DNA of 28,894 nucleotides from Reticulitermes lucifugus (lineage: Eukaryota; Arthropoda; Insecta; Blattodea; Rhinotermitidae): NCBI GenBank assembly GCA_026260175.1, contig JAKCWW010004632.1:11126-40019 (forward strand). The letters are read 5' to 3'. The translations under genes and the position numbers were made by a program. Below are positions 1-10,260 of the stretch, piece by piece. The notes below the pieces were generated by a model. The model did not search any database, was not told the DNA's origin, and saw nothing but the letters and a program-made list of their open reading frames with translations. Position 1 is the stretch's first letter. The number at the start of each line of letters is the position of its first letter.

Positions 1-144
1 AGAGGCTGAGTCGACCCCAGGGCCACAGTGCGACCGAAACGATTATGTCAAGGAAAAATTCCAGTGACACCATCGGGAATCGAATCTGCGACGTTCCGGT
101 TTGTAGCGCAGTGCCTCAACCAAGTGCGCCACCGCGTGCCCCCC
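1..144 (-). mobile_element. tRNA-derived SINE, truncated by window edge
   Basis: Read on the minus strand from about 144 downward, the sequence starts GGGGGGCACGCGGTGGCGCAC, like a tRNA 5' half with an A-box-like TGGCGCACTTGG. About 40 bases on comes a B-box-like AGATTCGATTCCC. These are the two internal RNA polymerase III promoter elements. The part past the B box (toward position 1) is not tRNA-like and is the SINE body, which continues outside the window. A true tRNA gene is unlikely because no acceptor stem closes after the B box. I recall very similar bodies from cockroach and termite sequence, which is memory, not a search. Confidence 0.7.
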
Positions 145-676
145 AATAACATGCTACAGCCCAGCAATTCATTACGTTCGAGCAACTAGATTGTGACATA
201 AGAAGGTCTTGAACTGTTATGTGACATCAACTAGAATATTTTGTCAGATAATGGGGAGTATATAACTACAGCCAATCAGTTTGTGATGTGCATGCGGTAA
301 TTAATTTTGAATTAACAGTGCAGACATTTGCCTTTCGTTGTCGCCCGAAGCTGAAGCTCCGGTTCTATAGCGACTGCAGTGTAAACCAACACTGCTCATG
401 TATCCGCCTGCTTTAACTTCAATGCTCTGGTCTGGAGGGAAACTTTCAGGGACTATGGAGATTGAAAGGGTAGCTATACCCCGCTTAGACACACTAGGGT
501 TGACCAAACTTGCCGTATCAAGCAAAGAGAAATAAATTGAAAATTAATAAACATTATCAACAAAATATTTTCGGCGTTTCATAGCGCAATATTTTCGTAA
601 CCATAACGTATGTGCGGAAAACAACTAAAACGAAGACGACAAAAGATGTTTAAGAGCTTGCGCGAACCAGTTCTGC
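145..676. other. No gene recognised; AT-rich intergenic sequence
   Basis: Only short open frames without recognisable domains occur, the longest 74 codons on the minus strand near 301-525. No repeat was recognised by eye. Confidence 0.5.
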
Positions 677-934
677 GTGTTGATCTACTGTACTGCGAGA
701 GAAACTGAGATGATATTCTGCCCACCTTTCTCTGATGCTGCTATAACGGAGGCCTTTTACAAAGACATGCTGAAAAATTTCATTTTTCCACAAATGGAAG
801 AAGAGGAAGTTAAGTTTTCCAACAAAATGGTGCATCGCACCCTTTTAGTAACTTTCCAGGAACTTTCCAGGTCGCTGGATGGGCCTCCTAAGACGCAGGA
901 TTTAATGCCTCTTGACTCTCGTTTTTGGAAGTAA
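677..934 (+). pseudogene. Decayed mariner-like DDE transposase fragment
   Basis: An 85-codon frame retains the C-terminal catalytic region of a Tc1/mariner-type transposase, the enzyme that cuts and joins transposon ends. From about residue 16 on (PPFSDAAITEAFYKDMLKNF, then FPQMEEEE) it matches the family pattern before the second catalytic aspartate. The family's FQQDGAPPH-like motif is expected next but reads KFSNKMVHR, so that aspartate is gone. The end, TQDLMPLDSRFWK, corresponds to the family's SPDLTPLDFFLWG and keeps the third-aspartate region. The frame stops at 932-934. The following bases in another frame (about 935-975) may continue the protein, which would imply a frameshift. No N-terminal DNA-binding domain or terminal inverted repeats were found. 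The family call rests on remembered motifs. The methionine at 677 is only the first in frame, not a real start. Confidence 0.6.
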
Positions 935-1869
935 ATAAAAAAGTGCGTTTTCTGGAGCCGCTGGACGTGTAATGCAGTGATGAAACACTAAAGCACAGGA
1001 TTACAGTAGACACTGGCCATAACACCATAAATGCTCCTTGTTTCGGCTGACAGAATATAGTCTCGGGTTCTGCCGCTTTACAATAGACGCACATATGAGA
1101 CCACGCCAATCCAAATTTTATAGTCACGTTGCAATTTTTCTTTTTTATTCAGTTCAATGTGTCAATGTACCATGTATCTTAAACAGAAACCGCATTCTTT
1201 CGACCTAGTAACCGGCCTCAGAGTCGAGGTGTAAAGCCGGGAATTCCAGAATAGGAAGCAGGAGTGCAAATTACTCGACTGAGAAATTCGATCAGTTTAG
1301 AATGCAGTTAGTAAATGAATCTACACATTCGTGTTCCTAATGCAAAAATTAGTGATTTTAAAGGGATAACAATACCACGTTATAGAAACGCCACGACATT
1401 ACAAGCTGTTTGCAAAAATTGTATAATATGAACACGTAATTGGGAGGTCGTATTTGTCCGCACGTTTAATCTTTGAAACGAGAAAAAGTATTTCAATTAA
1501 CATAATAATGCAGACCTGCTAAAAGTTGTAGGTTGAATTGAATTTTGTTGTACACCATTCTATCATGGATCCAAAGCTACATTAAGTCGAAATTGAACAT
1601 TAATTTTCTTTAACATGGGTCACCGCACAAAATTGAATACATGGCAGAGTATAATATCCATTAAGACCGACAACGTTCCTTTGGATTGTTTTAAACGTTG
1701 CAAATATTTAACAGAGAACATAGGAACATAAAACATAACTCTGAGCAGCGACATTAGCTTCGCGACCTGATGTTTGTAAATGTACTAAATGAAAGCAATC
1801 ATTTGGGTATGCAAAACTTTTGCAGCGTTCTTGATGAAGATTAGAGGCTTCTGTGATGTGACATCGTGT
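935..1869. other. No gene recognised
   Basis: AT-rich sequence without a recognisable protein, repeat unit or RNA. It may include the 3' remainder of the transposon carrying the relic just upstream, but no terminal repeat was found. Confidence 0.45.
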
Positions 1870-2100
1870 TAATTGGTAATTTGTTACCGACGTTTCGTAG
1901 CAGCTTGCTGTCGCTATCTTCAATGTAGTCGAAGAAGCATAAGTTGCTGGGAGCATTAGTTGCATTATATAGGGAACAGCGGGTTAGGCAGGAGTCGTAG
2001 CGAAGAAGTAGTACGGGATGTGTTGTGGGTTGGGCGGAGTCGTGTGTAGCCCGCTAGAGGCAGAGAAAAAAACTCCTCCGAAACGTCGGTAATAATTATG
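1870..2100. repeat. Divergent pair of GAAACGTCGGTA motifs
   Basis: The 12-mer GAAACGTCGGTA is exact on the minus strand at 1885-1896 and on the plus strand at 2080-2091, pointing away from each other. The minus copy also has TGAAGA (1917-1922) followed by a possible 4-bp stem TAGC/GCTA (1913-1916 with 1898-1901) before the GAAAC, so it keeps most of a hammerhead-like core. Its first core base is T where C is expected (TTGAAGA). The plus copy lacks an obvious CTGANGA half. A decayed terminal repeat pair of a Penelope-like retroelement is the favoured reading, by inference. Confidence 0.5.
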
Positions 2101-2430
2101 AAGCATCGTAATCCACCGGAGCGTAATCTTCAACTAACAGTAGCCTATACGCCTAATTATGTACAGCCTGCATTGGATTTTAAAAAGTGGGTCTGTCACA
2201 AGGGCATGGGGAGGCCTCTGGTGGAAGAGGGAAAAGACGCTCTCCAGATACAGAATAAGCTGTCGCGCACATCCGACAAGGGGTAACCCTCCAGATCACA
2301 AGAAAATAGTATGTTACGAAATTCTTGACAGGGCAACAGACATGGGCAGAGCCTTTGGAACGACATAAGCAATGGACAATGTACACAGAATTTGACACTT
2401 GGACTGTGAAGTTTCTAAAGGTCATACATG

Positions 2431-2446
2431 TGTACATATATGTACA
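2431..2446. repeat. 16-bp perfect palindrome TGTACATATATGTACA
   Basis: The sequence equals its own reverse complement and lies within an alternating TACA/TATA tract (about 2420-2470). It probably arose by simple-sequence slippage. Confidence 0.8.
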
Positions 2447-4589
2447 TGTATAGGCATATATATATTTATGAGTATTTTCCTTGTAAATAGACCATTTTTG
2501 TGAAACCATATAGCCTACCGTTGCTTGGCACCCATTTCACAAAACAATCACAAAGAGGAACTTAGGTAGCAAGTAATATAAAACTGGCCAACAGAGCTAT
2601 ATCGGCCTATTAATGTCGTAATATATAATTGTTTTCATTATTGCAGTAGTTTATTCTAGGAAAAGCCGCTGGTCGTGACATAAATATTCATGATATTAAA
2701 ACGTATTTATGGCTATAATTTAGGCTTTGATAACGTGCACACAATTTTACCTACGTTTTCTTCATATGGCGTGCTGTTTTGCAGATAATAACCGGGAAAT
2801 TATCCATGCATATGCATACAGGAAATGCGTGCAATAGCCACTTTGCACATTAGTGGACCGACAATTACTCAAACGACGACCAAGTCAGCCACTTATAAAA
2901 ATACACGTATAAGCACTGTTCTTGAAAATTTGGAATCCTCTGTTTTTAATCTCCCATATTCATCCCGGTTGTTGTCGGTAGGCTTTTGTCACTTTTTATT
3001 ACAAATTTTGTGCAATAATTGCTCATGCCCATCCGTCTAAGCGTCGTATCTGAAAATAGTGAACACATGACGATGCCATTTTTATTGGTGGAACACATTA
3101 AACGTTATTGGGAAAGCTTAATTTTGGTTGGTGTTTTGGTATGTCCATTGTTTTACATAAAGTGATATCAGATGTTAATCGCTTATTAATTCGCTCACTA
3201 AAAGAACAGTACATGTGCCAATACAAACATTATTAGAATCGACAAAGTTTACTTGACAAAATTCTCGATTTGGAGGGCATTTAAGAAAATTCAACAGAAT
3301 AAAAAAATAAAATAATTTTATGGCGTACGATAACCCTATCTCTATGTCAAAAAGTTTGCAAAAGTTGGTTAATATCTACAGTAAAACCTTTGCGTATACA
3401 ATAAATGAATATGGAAACAAAAGACGAAGAACACGTACATATACGCACTTACCTGGTTATATAAACCAACGCTTTACAGCCAAGTGAGGTTCTGTTACCT
3501 GCTTTGAATAAACTATGGACGAGAGACATAATCTCTTTTGCGCGATCCACATTTAAATCCAGCTCATGGTACACGAGTTACAAGAGTTAACTTCCGTCTC
3601 CAGCCGCAACACTGTGTAGAGTAAATTTAAGACTCCCCAAAAAGACACACAGCAGGTGAAATCCTGTATGACTGAAGCTAACACAAATAGCTCGCTTGGT
3701 GGCAAGCACATTTTTGAACACGTGCCCCAAGTCAAGGGAAAATAAATGTTTGCGAGCCACATTATACGTAATACACTACTTTGAATTGTCATTAATTATA
3801 TCCTGTCGTCAACAAAGCCAGTATTGAGGCGGTAAAACACATTTGAAGTTAGCGTTACAAATTTCAATTTATCCTACAAAATTTGAAACACATGCTGAGT
3901 TGTCAAGTGCCTACATTTAGCCGTCACTTTATTTTCCGGTTCCTAAACCTACGAACAACGAAGTCAAATGGTGACATCATAATTTCATGTGAGGTGGAAT
4001 TTCCGTTTATATTTCGATATTAAAAGTGTATTGTCAATAGGGCAAAGTATTTCAAAATAATACTTTTTATAAATGTTGATAAAACAATTTTTCGTCGAAT
4101 TTCGTATCTTCTTGTTTCGTGTTTCTAAAATTAGATCGTGGGCCGCACTACAAAAATTGCTGTCATAGCTCATTTGCAGGTATATGATGCACTGTGGGTA
4201 CTTGCCAACATTTGGAACAACTACCACTTATAATTCAGTATGCATGTGTTTACAGACCTGTAATTTCGAACTGGGTACCTCCCAAACACAGGATGTTACG
4301 GCTCCATCAACGATGATTCGTTGTGTCCATTTGCACTGTTTAAATTTCCAGACTTAATTTCCTTACTTTACTCAAGCCTTCAACAAATATACAATTTTGA
4401 TTTAATTTTAATTAATGGCCTTCCTTTTGGTCTGATGTGATACGCACATTGAAACGGAACGCCATTTATCGTCGAATTTATAAAATGAACCTTTTATATC
4501 GTAATATTACACCAGAATACCGTTCAGTATACGCGGGCTAGGCATGTTTGTTCAGCATCGAGGCAGGTGCTCCATTCTTTTACTGCCTG

Positions 4590-4608
4590 GAAGTCCATCA
4601 AGGACTTC
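4590..4608. repeat. Hairpin, 7-bp arms, 5-nt loop
   Basis: GAAGTCC and GGACTTC flank ATCAA. No T-run or other terminator or RNA-gene context is attached. Confidence 0.7.
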
Positions 4609-5439
4609 ATTGTTCCTCCACAATATGGGCCAATATGATGGTTTATGATCTGCCGTGCTGATATGTAATCAAATTATATTAGGAAAAAATGAGCATTTAT
4701 ATGAACTGGGCCTGGGTGCCCATATCAGAACAAAAATCATTATTTACCATTTGTCGATGATATCGACCATATGGAAAATTATTCCACTTTGATTTACGGC
4801 AAACAAAGAAACTTTTAGTACATTTTCCGAATTGCTGCAGAGAATTTTATATTCATGACCGAGCTGGCGTCTCTCTGTGCCATATTAATAAACCCTTCGT
4901 TGGCATCACTACAGTCTATTCAATTACAAGCGAGTCTACATTTTATGAAATGTGGACATTTCATCTCTTCAGTGCTAAAGTAAGAGAAATGACCGAATCG
5001 CATTAGGAGCAGCTTAATAATTTGTACTCGTTACCAGATATTTACATCGTGACAAAGTCAAGGAGGATCAGACAGATGGGACTAAATACGAATGAGAGGG
5101 GTGCAAAATTCATCCAAAATTTTTGTTCGAATATCTGAACACTAATGGAGAAAATGAAGTGTACGTAAAAGTAGAATTTTCTCTTTGCACGCCATAAATA
5201 CATATGGGGAAGCAGAGACATAGTTACACTCATTCTTCACCTCGGCACTACATGGAAGTGAGTGGTCAGGTTCACGAACCGCTCACTTCGCGCCCGCAAA
5301 ACAGTCCCCAATCTCTGAAGCCGTTGAATAGAAGGAGAGGCCTATCCAGAGCCGGTCTGGACTTTCGAAAAGGAGACAAATTCTTACGCGTGATGTAAAT
5401 AGCATCAGACCGTATGTTCATGAAGGAAGATACGATGCT

Positions 5440-5600
5440 GAGGAGTGTATTTAAGTGAGTCACTGTTCGGCCCAGTGCCGAGCTCTTGTGAATAGGTAAT
5501 GGACATCCGGGCTGCATAAAGCCCAGGGGATTTCTTGACCACCTGAAGGAGTAAGAGCTTCTCCATAAACTCTCCGCTCCACGGAAAAAGTCTTTCAAAG
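5440..5600 (-). repeat. Interspersed-repeat fragment with pseudo-ORF
   Basis: On the minus strand the translation around EKLLLLQVVKKSPGLYAARM and the DNA around GGAGCGGAGAGTTTATGGAG resemble a repeat-derived frame I recall from cockroach sequence, where the equivalent protein reads KKFPAFYGTRRFIT. The reading frame has shifted partway: two overlapping minus frames (5405-5638 and 5272-5598) each carry part of it. The element class is not known to me. It is treated as a repeat because the protein has no domain I recognise and the copy is disrupted. Confidence 0.5.
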
Positions 5601-5740
5601 TGACCCATGGACGATATCATGAAACACGAAGCAAACACATAATAATTCTAATCAATCAAGATACACAAAATAATACTGAAGAAGATTAAAATATTCTAGG
5701 ATGACATGCAGCGTCGAAGGCGAAGGCACAACAATCACTC

Positions 5741-5790
5741 GAAACGTCGGTAACTATTTACCAGTCGACACGACGTATGACTTGAATCTT
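5741..5790 (+). repeat. Single GAAACGTCGGTA motif with flanking homology
   Basis: The exact 12-mer is at 5741-5752. The bases after it (TTACCAGTCGACACGACGT) resemble those following the minus copy at 1885-1896 (TTACCAATTAACACGATGT), so the similarity extends past the core. No CTGANGA half or inverted partner was found nearby, so this is a one-sided remnant. Confidence 0.55.
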
Positions 5791-7084
5791 CAGCAACGTC
5801 GCTACGAAAGCCTCAAATCTTGCCAGAGTGGTGACATTTGGGCATCGGATTTATTCCAATAGCACGCGGAAAGTAGAGCAGACTGTTGCGTTGTACGCAC
5901 ACTCGCATATTGGCTAAGAACACAGCGACAGATCAAAGTGTCAAAGGCTGTGTGTTACGGGGGATGTAGTGGAGAGAAAGTACAACTTTATTAGACCTTT
6001 GTAAAAACATCTCAAGGCATACAAAAGTTATGAAACACGCATAGTTCAACAATTCTTGCGCCTCCCGTCTTTTTCCTTCGGTTGTCTACGAAACCGTAAC
6101 ACTTAGAGCACATGGTACTGGCATCAAATAAGTGTTTTTGGTTTGTTCAAAACACAATTCGCCCCAGTAAGCAAGTTACGCGCGAGTTACCCACAAGATG
6201 CGCGCAGCAATAAATGTTGTCATCACATAACTGGCGTTAATGTTGTCACATTTTAACCAAATTTGAAACAGATATATTTTATTAAAACTTTCCCCTATTA
6301 TGTATTACATAAATCCGCTACGTGATTCTCGAGTTGTTGCGAACGGACAAAAGTAGGGATGAACAAATATATGACAGACAACTGAGACACTTTTTTTTAA
6401 TCTTTGTGGAGAAAGAGCCAAAAGCGATCGATCCATAAAAATATAACTCATTGAGATTTTCTGTTTTATTTGGAATTGGCGGTTGGGCGTATAGGTCTAT
6501 TTAACAAGAAATGCAGATCATTTCTGATTACAGCATAGTTGATTAGCTTTGCAATAATTTGTTTGAATCTACAAAGGCAGATTTGAATTTGCAGTAAAGC
6601 GACATAACGTTAAATCAGAAACGCAAAATCGCGAAGCATGAATTTGGAAAATATGACGCCTAGTTCAGCTTTGTGTACAAGTTTGCATGCTTTTTTATAC
6701 CGTCAATATTGTAATATCATAGGATTTTTATTCTTGAACCTTTATTTTATTCATCTTCTATTTCAGAACCCATGACAGTTCATTACGTATTTCATATGTT
6801 CATAAGCAGAATTAAAGTAGACACAACAGAAATACGAAGAATTAAATCTTAAAAAGAAAGATGTCAAACAATCTTTTTACTTCTCTTAGCTTTTTCTTAT
6901 TGTTTATGTGTTTGGTTCTGATAACTTACTGTCAATAGGCCTGTATGAAAAAGGGATACAGAAAGTAATTGCGCCCAGGCAGGAAGAAAAACATCTTGGT
7001 GTTCTTCTGTCAGGTTCCGACGACGGTATATCGCAACTAAACTCATTACTTCTATGGACTGTTTTATCCGTCTGATGTGTTAAA
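5791..7084. other. No gene recognised
   Basis: AT-rich sequence with no frame long enough to consider and no recognised repeat. Confidence 0.5.
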
Positions 7085-7395
7085 ATAAATATATTTAATA
7101 CAACACTACGTATCAGAAGCAGTATTGGCCCCCGTCTTCAGGCTGGGCTATAAAGCAATGTTATGACATAATTACTGACACTATTCTTTACCACAAATTA
7201 AGTAAAATCAGTGAACACATCATGTTCCAAAGACATTTTGAAAACTACGTCAACGCACGTCTCACTGCGCATTTATTGGTTGATTTTCATTGCATTGCAT
7301 CACGGGTATTAACATTATGGCTTATAAGCAGGCCTGAAGACGGGGCGGATCCTGCACCCGAAACATAGCGGTGTGTTGATTACATTAATTTAATG
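7085..7395. repeat. Inverted pair of CTGAAGAC-type repeat arms
   Basis: GCCTGAAGACGGGG occurs on the minus strand (CTGAAGA at 7135-7141) and the plus strand (CTGAAGA at 7334-7340). Similarity continues outward on both sides: GATACGTAGTGTTG on the left arm against GAAACATAGCGGTGTG on the right, then AT-rich sequence ending TTTAA. The right arm can form a hairpin between CTGAAGA and GAAAC (GGG-GC...GC-a-CCC, 7342-7359). The final GTA seen in other copies is not preserved. About 190 bases separate the arms. Read as terminal repeats of one Penelope-like or foldback element. Confidence 0.55.
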
Positions 7396-7607
7396 CATTA
7401 GGCAACCCAAAAAAGTCCATGAAATTAATTAGTACTGTTAAACACATTGGTGGTAAATTTTGTCGTGTAAACAACAGCATTTTGGAAGTATTTTTCCCCT
7501 AGTTCCTCCTCTTATAACTGCATGCTAATTCACCAAACATAGCATGTATTCATATCTAAAAATTTGCTGCACACTATTTAAAAAAAAATTCAACTAATAA
7601 TCGTGCG

Positions 7608-7611
7608 GCGC

Positions 7612-7672
<61 letters not shown>

Positions 7673-7676
7673 TGTG
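7608..7676. repeat. (GC)n-(GT)n microsatellite, Z-DNA-prone
   Basis: Purine and pyrimidine alternate without a break for 69 bases: GC repeats to about 7626, then GT repeats with one GTAT interruption that keeps the alternation. Such tracts are the classic left-handed DNA formers. It abuts the 3' side of the minus-strand SINE at 7680-7952, so in the SINE's orientation it is a (CA)n tail. Confidence 0.95.
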
Positions 7677-7679
7677 AGG

Positions 7680-7952
7680 AGAAGGGCCCCGCAGCAGATG
7701 CTAAGGACGCACCGCAGCCTTAAGGCTTATTGTGCCACCGTGTGATGAAGAAGATGATTACTTTTTTTTCATTTTTTCAAGTAATGGAGCACCGGTGGAA
7801 TGAAACTGACAGGGGAAAACCGAAGTGCTCGGGGAAAAACCTGTCCCAGTGCCACTTTCTCCACCACAACTCCCACATGGACTGACCCAGTATCGAACCC
7901 GGGTCCTGCGGTGAGAGGCCGTCCACTAACCGCCTGAGCCATGGCACGGCCT
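7680..7952 (-). mobile_element. tRNA-derived SINE (family A), near full length
   Basis: On the minus strand from 7952: GGCCGTGCCATGGCTCAGG with A-box-like TGGCTCAGGCGG, then B-box-like GGTTCGATACT (plus-strand 7889-7899), then a body with CCATGTGGGAGTTGTGG and TTTCCCCGAGCACTTCGG. An A-rich stretch (7761-7780 on the plus strand as T-rich) follows, then a GGTGGCACAATAAGCC block that may be the family's 3' segment. The 5' end is a clean tRNA-like start. The 3' limit is uncertain: it is either the A-rich stretch or the microsatellite. The other copies of this family here are shorter. Confidence 0.75.
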
Positions 7953-8088
7953 TATCGTGTGTGTATTTAGCACGTGGACGATCTCTGTGCATATTTTTAT
8001 TTATTAATGGTTTACTTTACGGCGCTTTTAATCGTTGACATTACACAGCATCGAATGGCAGGATGAATAGCCAGTAATAAACTGAACG

Positions 8089-8230
8089 GGATGTGAAAGG
8101 AAGCCGTCGTGGCCTGGTTTGGGATACTGTCCCAGCATATGCTTGGGTGAACTGAGAAAAATAACGAAAAACTCGGTCATATCAATTGGTCGCCGGGTCG
8201 ACACTTTAATCCGGGATCTCACGAATACGA
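8089..8230 (-). mobile_element. SINE-like repeat (family C)
   Basis: The plus strand reads GTGAAAGGAAGCCGTCGTGG, CCCAGCATATGCTTGGG, CTGAGAAAAATAACGAAAAAC and ends near CCGGGATCTCACGAATACGA. This order matches a widespread arthropod repeat I remember, whose tRNA-like end carries GGTTCGAACCC; here that box has decayed to CCGGGTCGACACTTTAATCC. The minus orientation is inferred from the position of that box. A second, more decayed copy is at 18765-18880. Confidence 0.5.
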
Positions 8231-8939
8231 AGCAGGGGGTTTTGCCAGCTTTACTGCTACGTCCGTGTTCTTATGCTAAGTCTAACAGAATTTAAACACG
8301 AAGAATCTTACCAATATCTGAGTACCTAACTCACTTTTACGTTGTACATTTCAGTCCCTTTTTCCCCCTGCGTAAGGACATTTCCTTACCTTCACATTAC
8401 CAGTGTCCTGTCCCTCACACAGCCCCCACGCCCTCGCACTCCCGGGATATAACACTTAGTTCCGTGTTGCTCCACAGTGAGAGCCCTACCATAATTTCCA
8501 GGTGAACGTGCAGTAGCTGCAGTCTTGACGTCTTGTTCATTTTCTGTTTCCTGCAACAATTCCTTGCACAATATTATCATGTAAGGCTTCTGCCAACAGG
8601 TGTAGCCAGAGGCAAACTTGTTTATATGAGTTCCATACGATCTTCTGAAAGTTTACCAGAATCATCCATTTCGCTCCCACACAGTAGAAAATGTCTTACT
8701 ACTTATTCTTAATATAATCGGAACAATTAAATGTTACCAGATGAAAGTAGAAATAGTTCATTAATTAGATAAAAGATTCTGTATGCATAAATAAAAGGTA
8801 CAAAGATTTATGATTATTTTAAAGCCGTTTTAAACTTATTCACATTTATGCAGATAAAACTGAAGAGTATCTAAATGCAAGGGTAGCGTGGTTATAGCTT
8901 GTCACTTGTCTGGAGGGACTTAGGTGCATAAAGTTGTGA
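8231..8939. other. No gene recognised
   Basis: Nothing identifiable. A 62-codon minus frame (8392-8580) has no recognisable domain. Confidence 0.45.
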
Positions 8940-9030
8940 AGTCATGATGTCAGGTCTCCTCGTCGTGATCTGAACTCGGTACTTGGCGAATATGAAGCAC
9001 AGTGCTGCACATTTGACCACATCTTTCGGT
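8940..9030 (-). mobile_element. Possible tRNA-derived SINE head
   Basis: On the minus strand TGGTCAAATGTGCAGCACTG resembles an A-box region and is followed about 35 bases later by GAGTTCAGATC, close to a B box. The spacing fits a tRNA head, but both boxes have mismatches and no body was recognised. A purine-rich stretch (9040-9087) lies on its 5' side. Confidence 0.35.
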
Positions 9031-9359
9031 GGGATGCAATAAGAAATAAAGAAAGAAAGAGAGAAAAGAAAAGGAAAAGAAGAAACCATATGTGTGAATG
9101 TGGGTCCGTGCGTGCTCGCACTTTGTTTGCAATACGAGGAGCACTCCAGTATGCGAGACTTGCAATGAGGGTAAGTACGTTAACTCCAGATACAAACGAT
9201 GCCTTTTAAAATGTAAAAATATTCCTCCCTCTAAGGACTTGATCAGCGGGTCTGACGACGTAAATTTCAAGACCCACTGTCCCAGCAGAACTCTCCAATC
9301 CCCATAGTCCCAAAAAGCCTCGTATCTTAAAGCAATATTTCGAAATTAATCGTCTAGAA

Positions 9360-9640
9360 CAATGGTTAGCAAACTTTTTCACTTCGCGGAGTACCTGCAC
9401 GTCATGGAGTACCAGGAAAGTTTTTATTACTTTAGGCCGTCATTCGAAATAGAAACACTACTACTAGTGGAATAAGTGTCACAGTACTGACCCGCAAGTG
9501 ACGGGCAGTCCTTATGCAAGAGACGACGAGAAAAATGTAAAATTGGTCAAAGATTTTTTGAATTGAAAAACATACGGCCATTACACGATTTCAGTGGCGC
9601 AATACGTCGGTCCAACTCCCGCATAGCTTGGGAACCACTG
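9360..9640. mobile_element. hAT-type MITE
   Basis: The left end reads CAATGGTTAGCAAACTTTTTC and the right end, reversed, CAGTGGTTCCCAAGC, both near the CAGTGGTTCTCAAAC terminal inverted repeat typical of hAT elements. The 281-bp length, lack of coding sequence and GCGGAGTACC beside the left end fit a non-autonomous MITE. The flanking 8-mers (9352-9359 GTCTAGAA and 9641-9648 TTCAACAA) agree at 5 of 8 positions, compatible with an old 8-bp target-site duplication. It would need a hAT transposase supplied elsewhere. Confidence 0.65.
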
Positions 9641-9825
9641 TTCAACAATCTAAATCCCTTTGTGTTCTAGTTTACTACAGTTCAGTCTGTCTGGTAGTTG
9701 TTATAAAACCACCAAAGTACGTTGTTCCATCATTAGTCAACCGCACGCCGTTTAATGCATAAAACGATATATCTTATTTGAATAGACCTTTTGCTTTACG
9801 ATGTTACCGTGAGAAATAAATATCT

Positions 9826-9902
9826 GGCCGTGTCATGGCTTAGATGGTTAGTCGCCGGCCTCACACCGCGGAGGTTCAATCTCACGCCAGCACATGTGGA
9901 CT
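9826..9902 (+). mobile_element. Family A SINE, 3'-truncated
   Basis: GGCCGTGTCATGGCTTAGATGG carries the A-box region and GGTTCAATCTC (9873-9883) the B box. It then matches only as far as CACATGTGGA. The body seen at 7761-7890 is missing. Confidence 0.65.
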
Positions 9903-10154
9903 AAGTAGTTTACTTTCTGCCAAGAACGAACGTTTCAGCTAGCAGGCAGTAAAAACTACATCTACGAGATACCTCATGGTGTTTTATTAACTGGTCCTAT
10001 TTTTCATTTCTACGAGTTGTGTGGTTAATCTCACAGTATCATAAAAATCCACACTTCCGTAAATCATAATGAACAAACTTACGAGAAATTCTTAAAAATA
10101 AGAAAGACATTGGGTGTCAATAATAATGTCAGCAGAATGACCAAGTGATGGAAA

Positions 10155-10260
10155 AACACCCACCTCAATTACAGGCCACTAAATACCCGTCTAAAGCACA
10201 AAATATCCATCCCAATTATAGCGTATAAAAATACCTGTCTTAAGTACAGCCTACCACATT
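10155..10260. repeat. Degenerate minisatellite, about four 25-27 bp units
   Basis: Successive units begin ACACCCACCTCAATTACAGG, ATACCCGTCTAAAGCACA, ATCCATCCCAATTATAGCG and ATACCTGTCTTAAGTACAGC. The shared pattern is AYACCYRTCYnAAnTAnAG. Units differ at several positions, so the array is old. Confidence 0.55.

Larger units (their letters stand above)
2101..5439. other. No gene recognised; long AT-rich stretch
   Basis: About 3.3 kb with no frame over 110 codons and no recognised repeat. A 109-codon minus frame (2180-2509) is Tyr/Thr-rich because it crosses an alternating TACA/TATA tract. Small structures seen: a 16-bp perfect palindrome at 2431-2446 and a 7-bp hairpin at 4590-4608. A B-box-like sequence lies near 4260-4310 on the minus strand. 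Confidence 0.5.

Noticed and set aside
2180..2509. 109-codon minus frame, the longest in the window
   Set aside because: Composition (Tyr/Thr/Cys/Met runs) follows the TACA/TATA-type tract; no domain is visible.
4255..4315. Possible tRNA-like head on the minus strand (CAGTTCGAAATTA)
   Set aside because: Only a weak B box was found; no A box or SINE body could be recognised.
9098..9307. Cys-containing small frame resembling a secreted peptide
   Set aside because: No signal peptide, no regular cysteine spacing, and it overlaps minus frames; unsupported.
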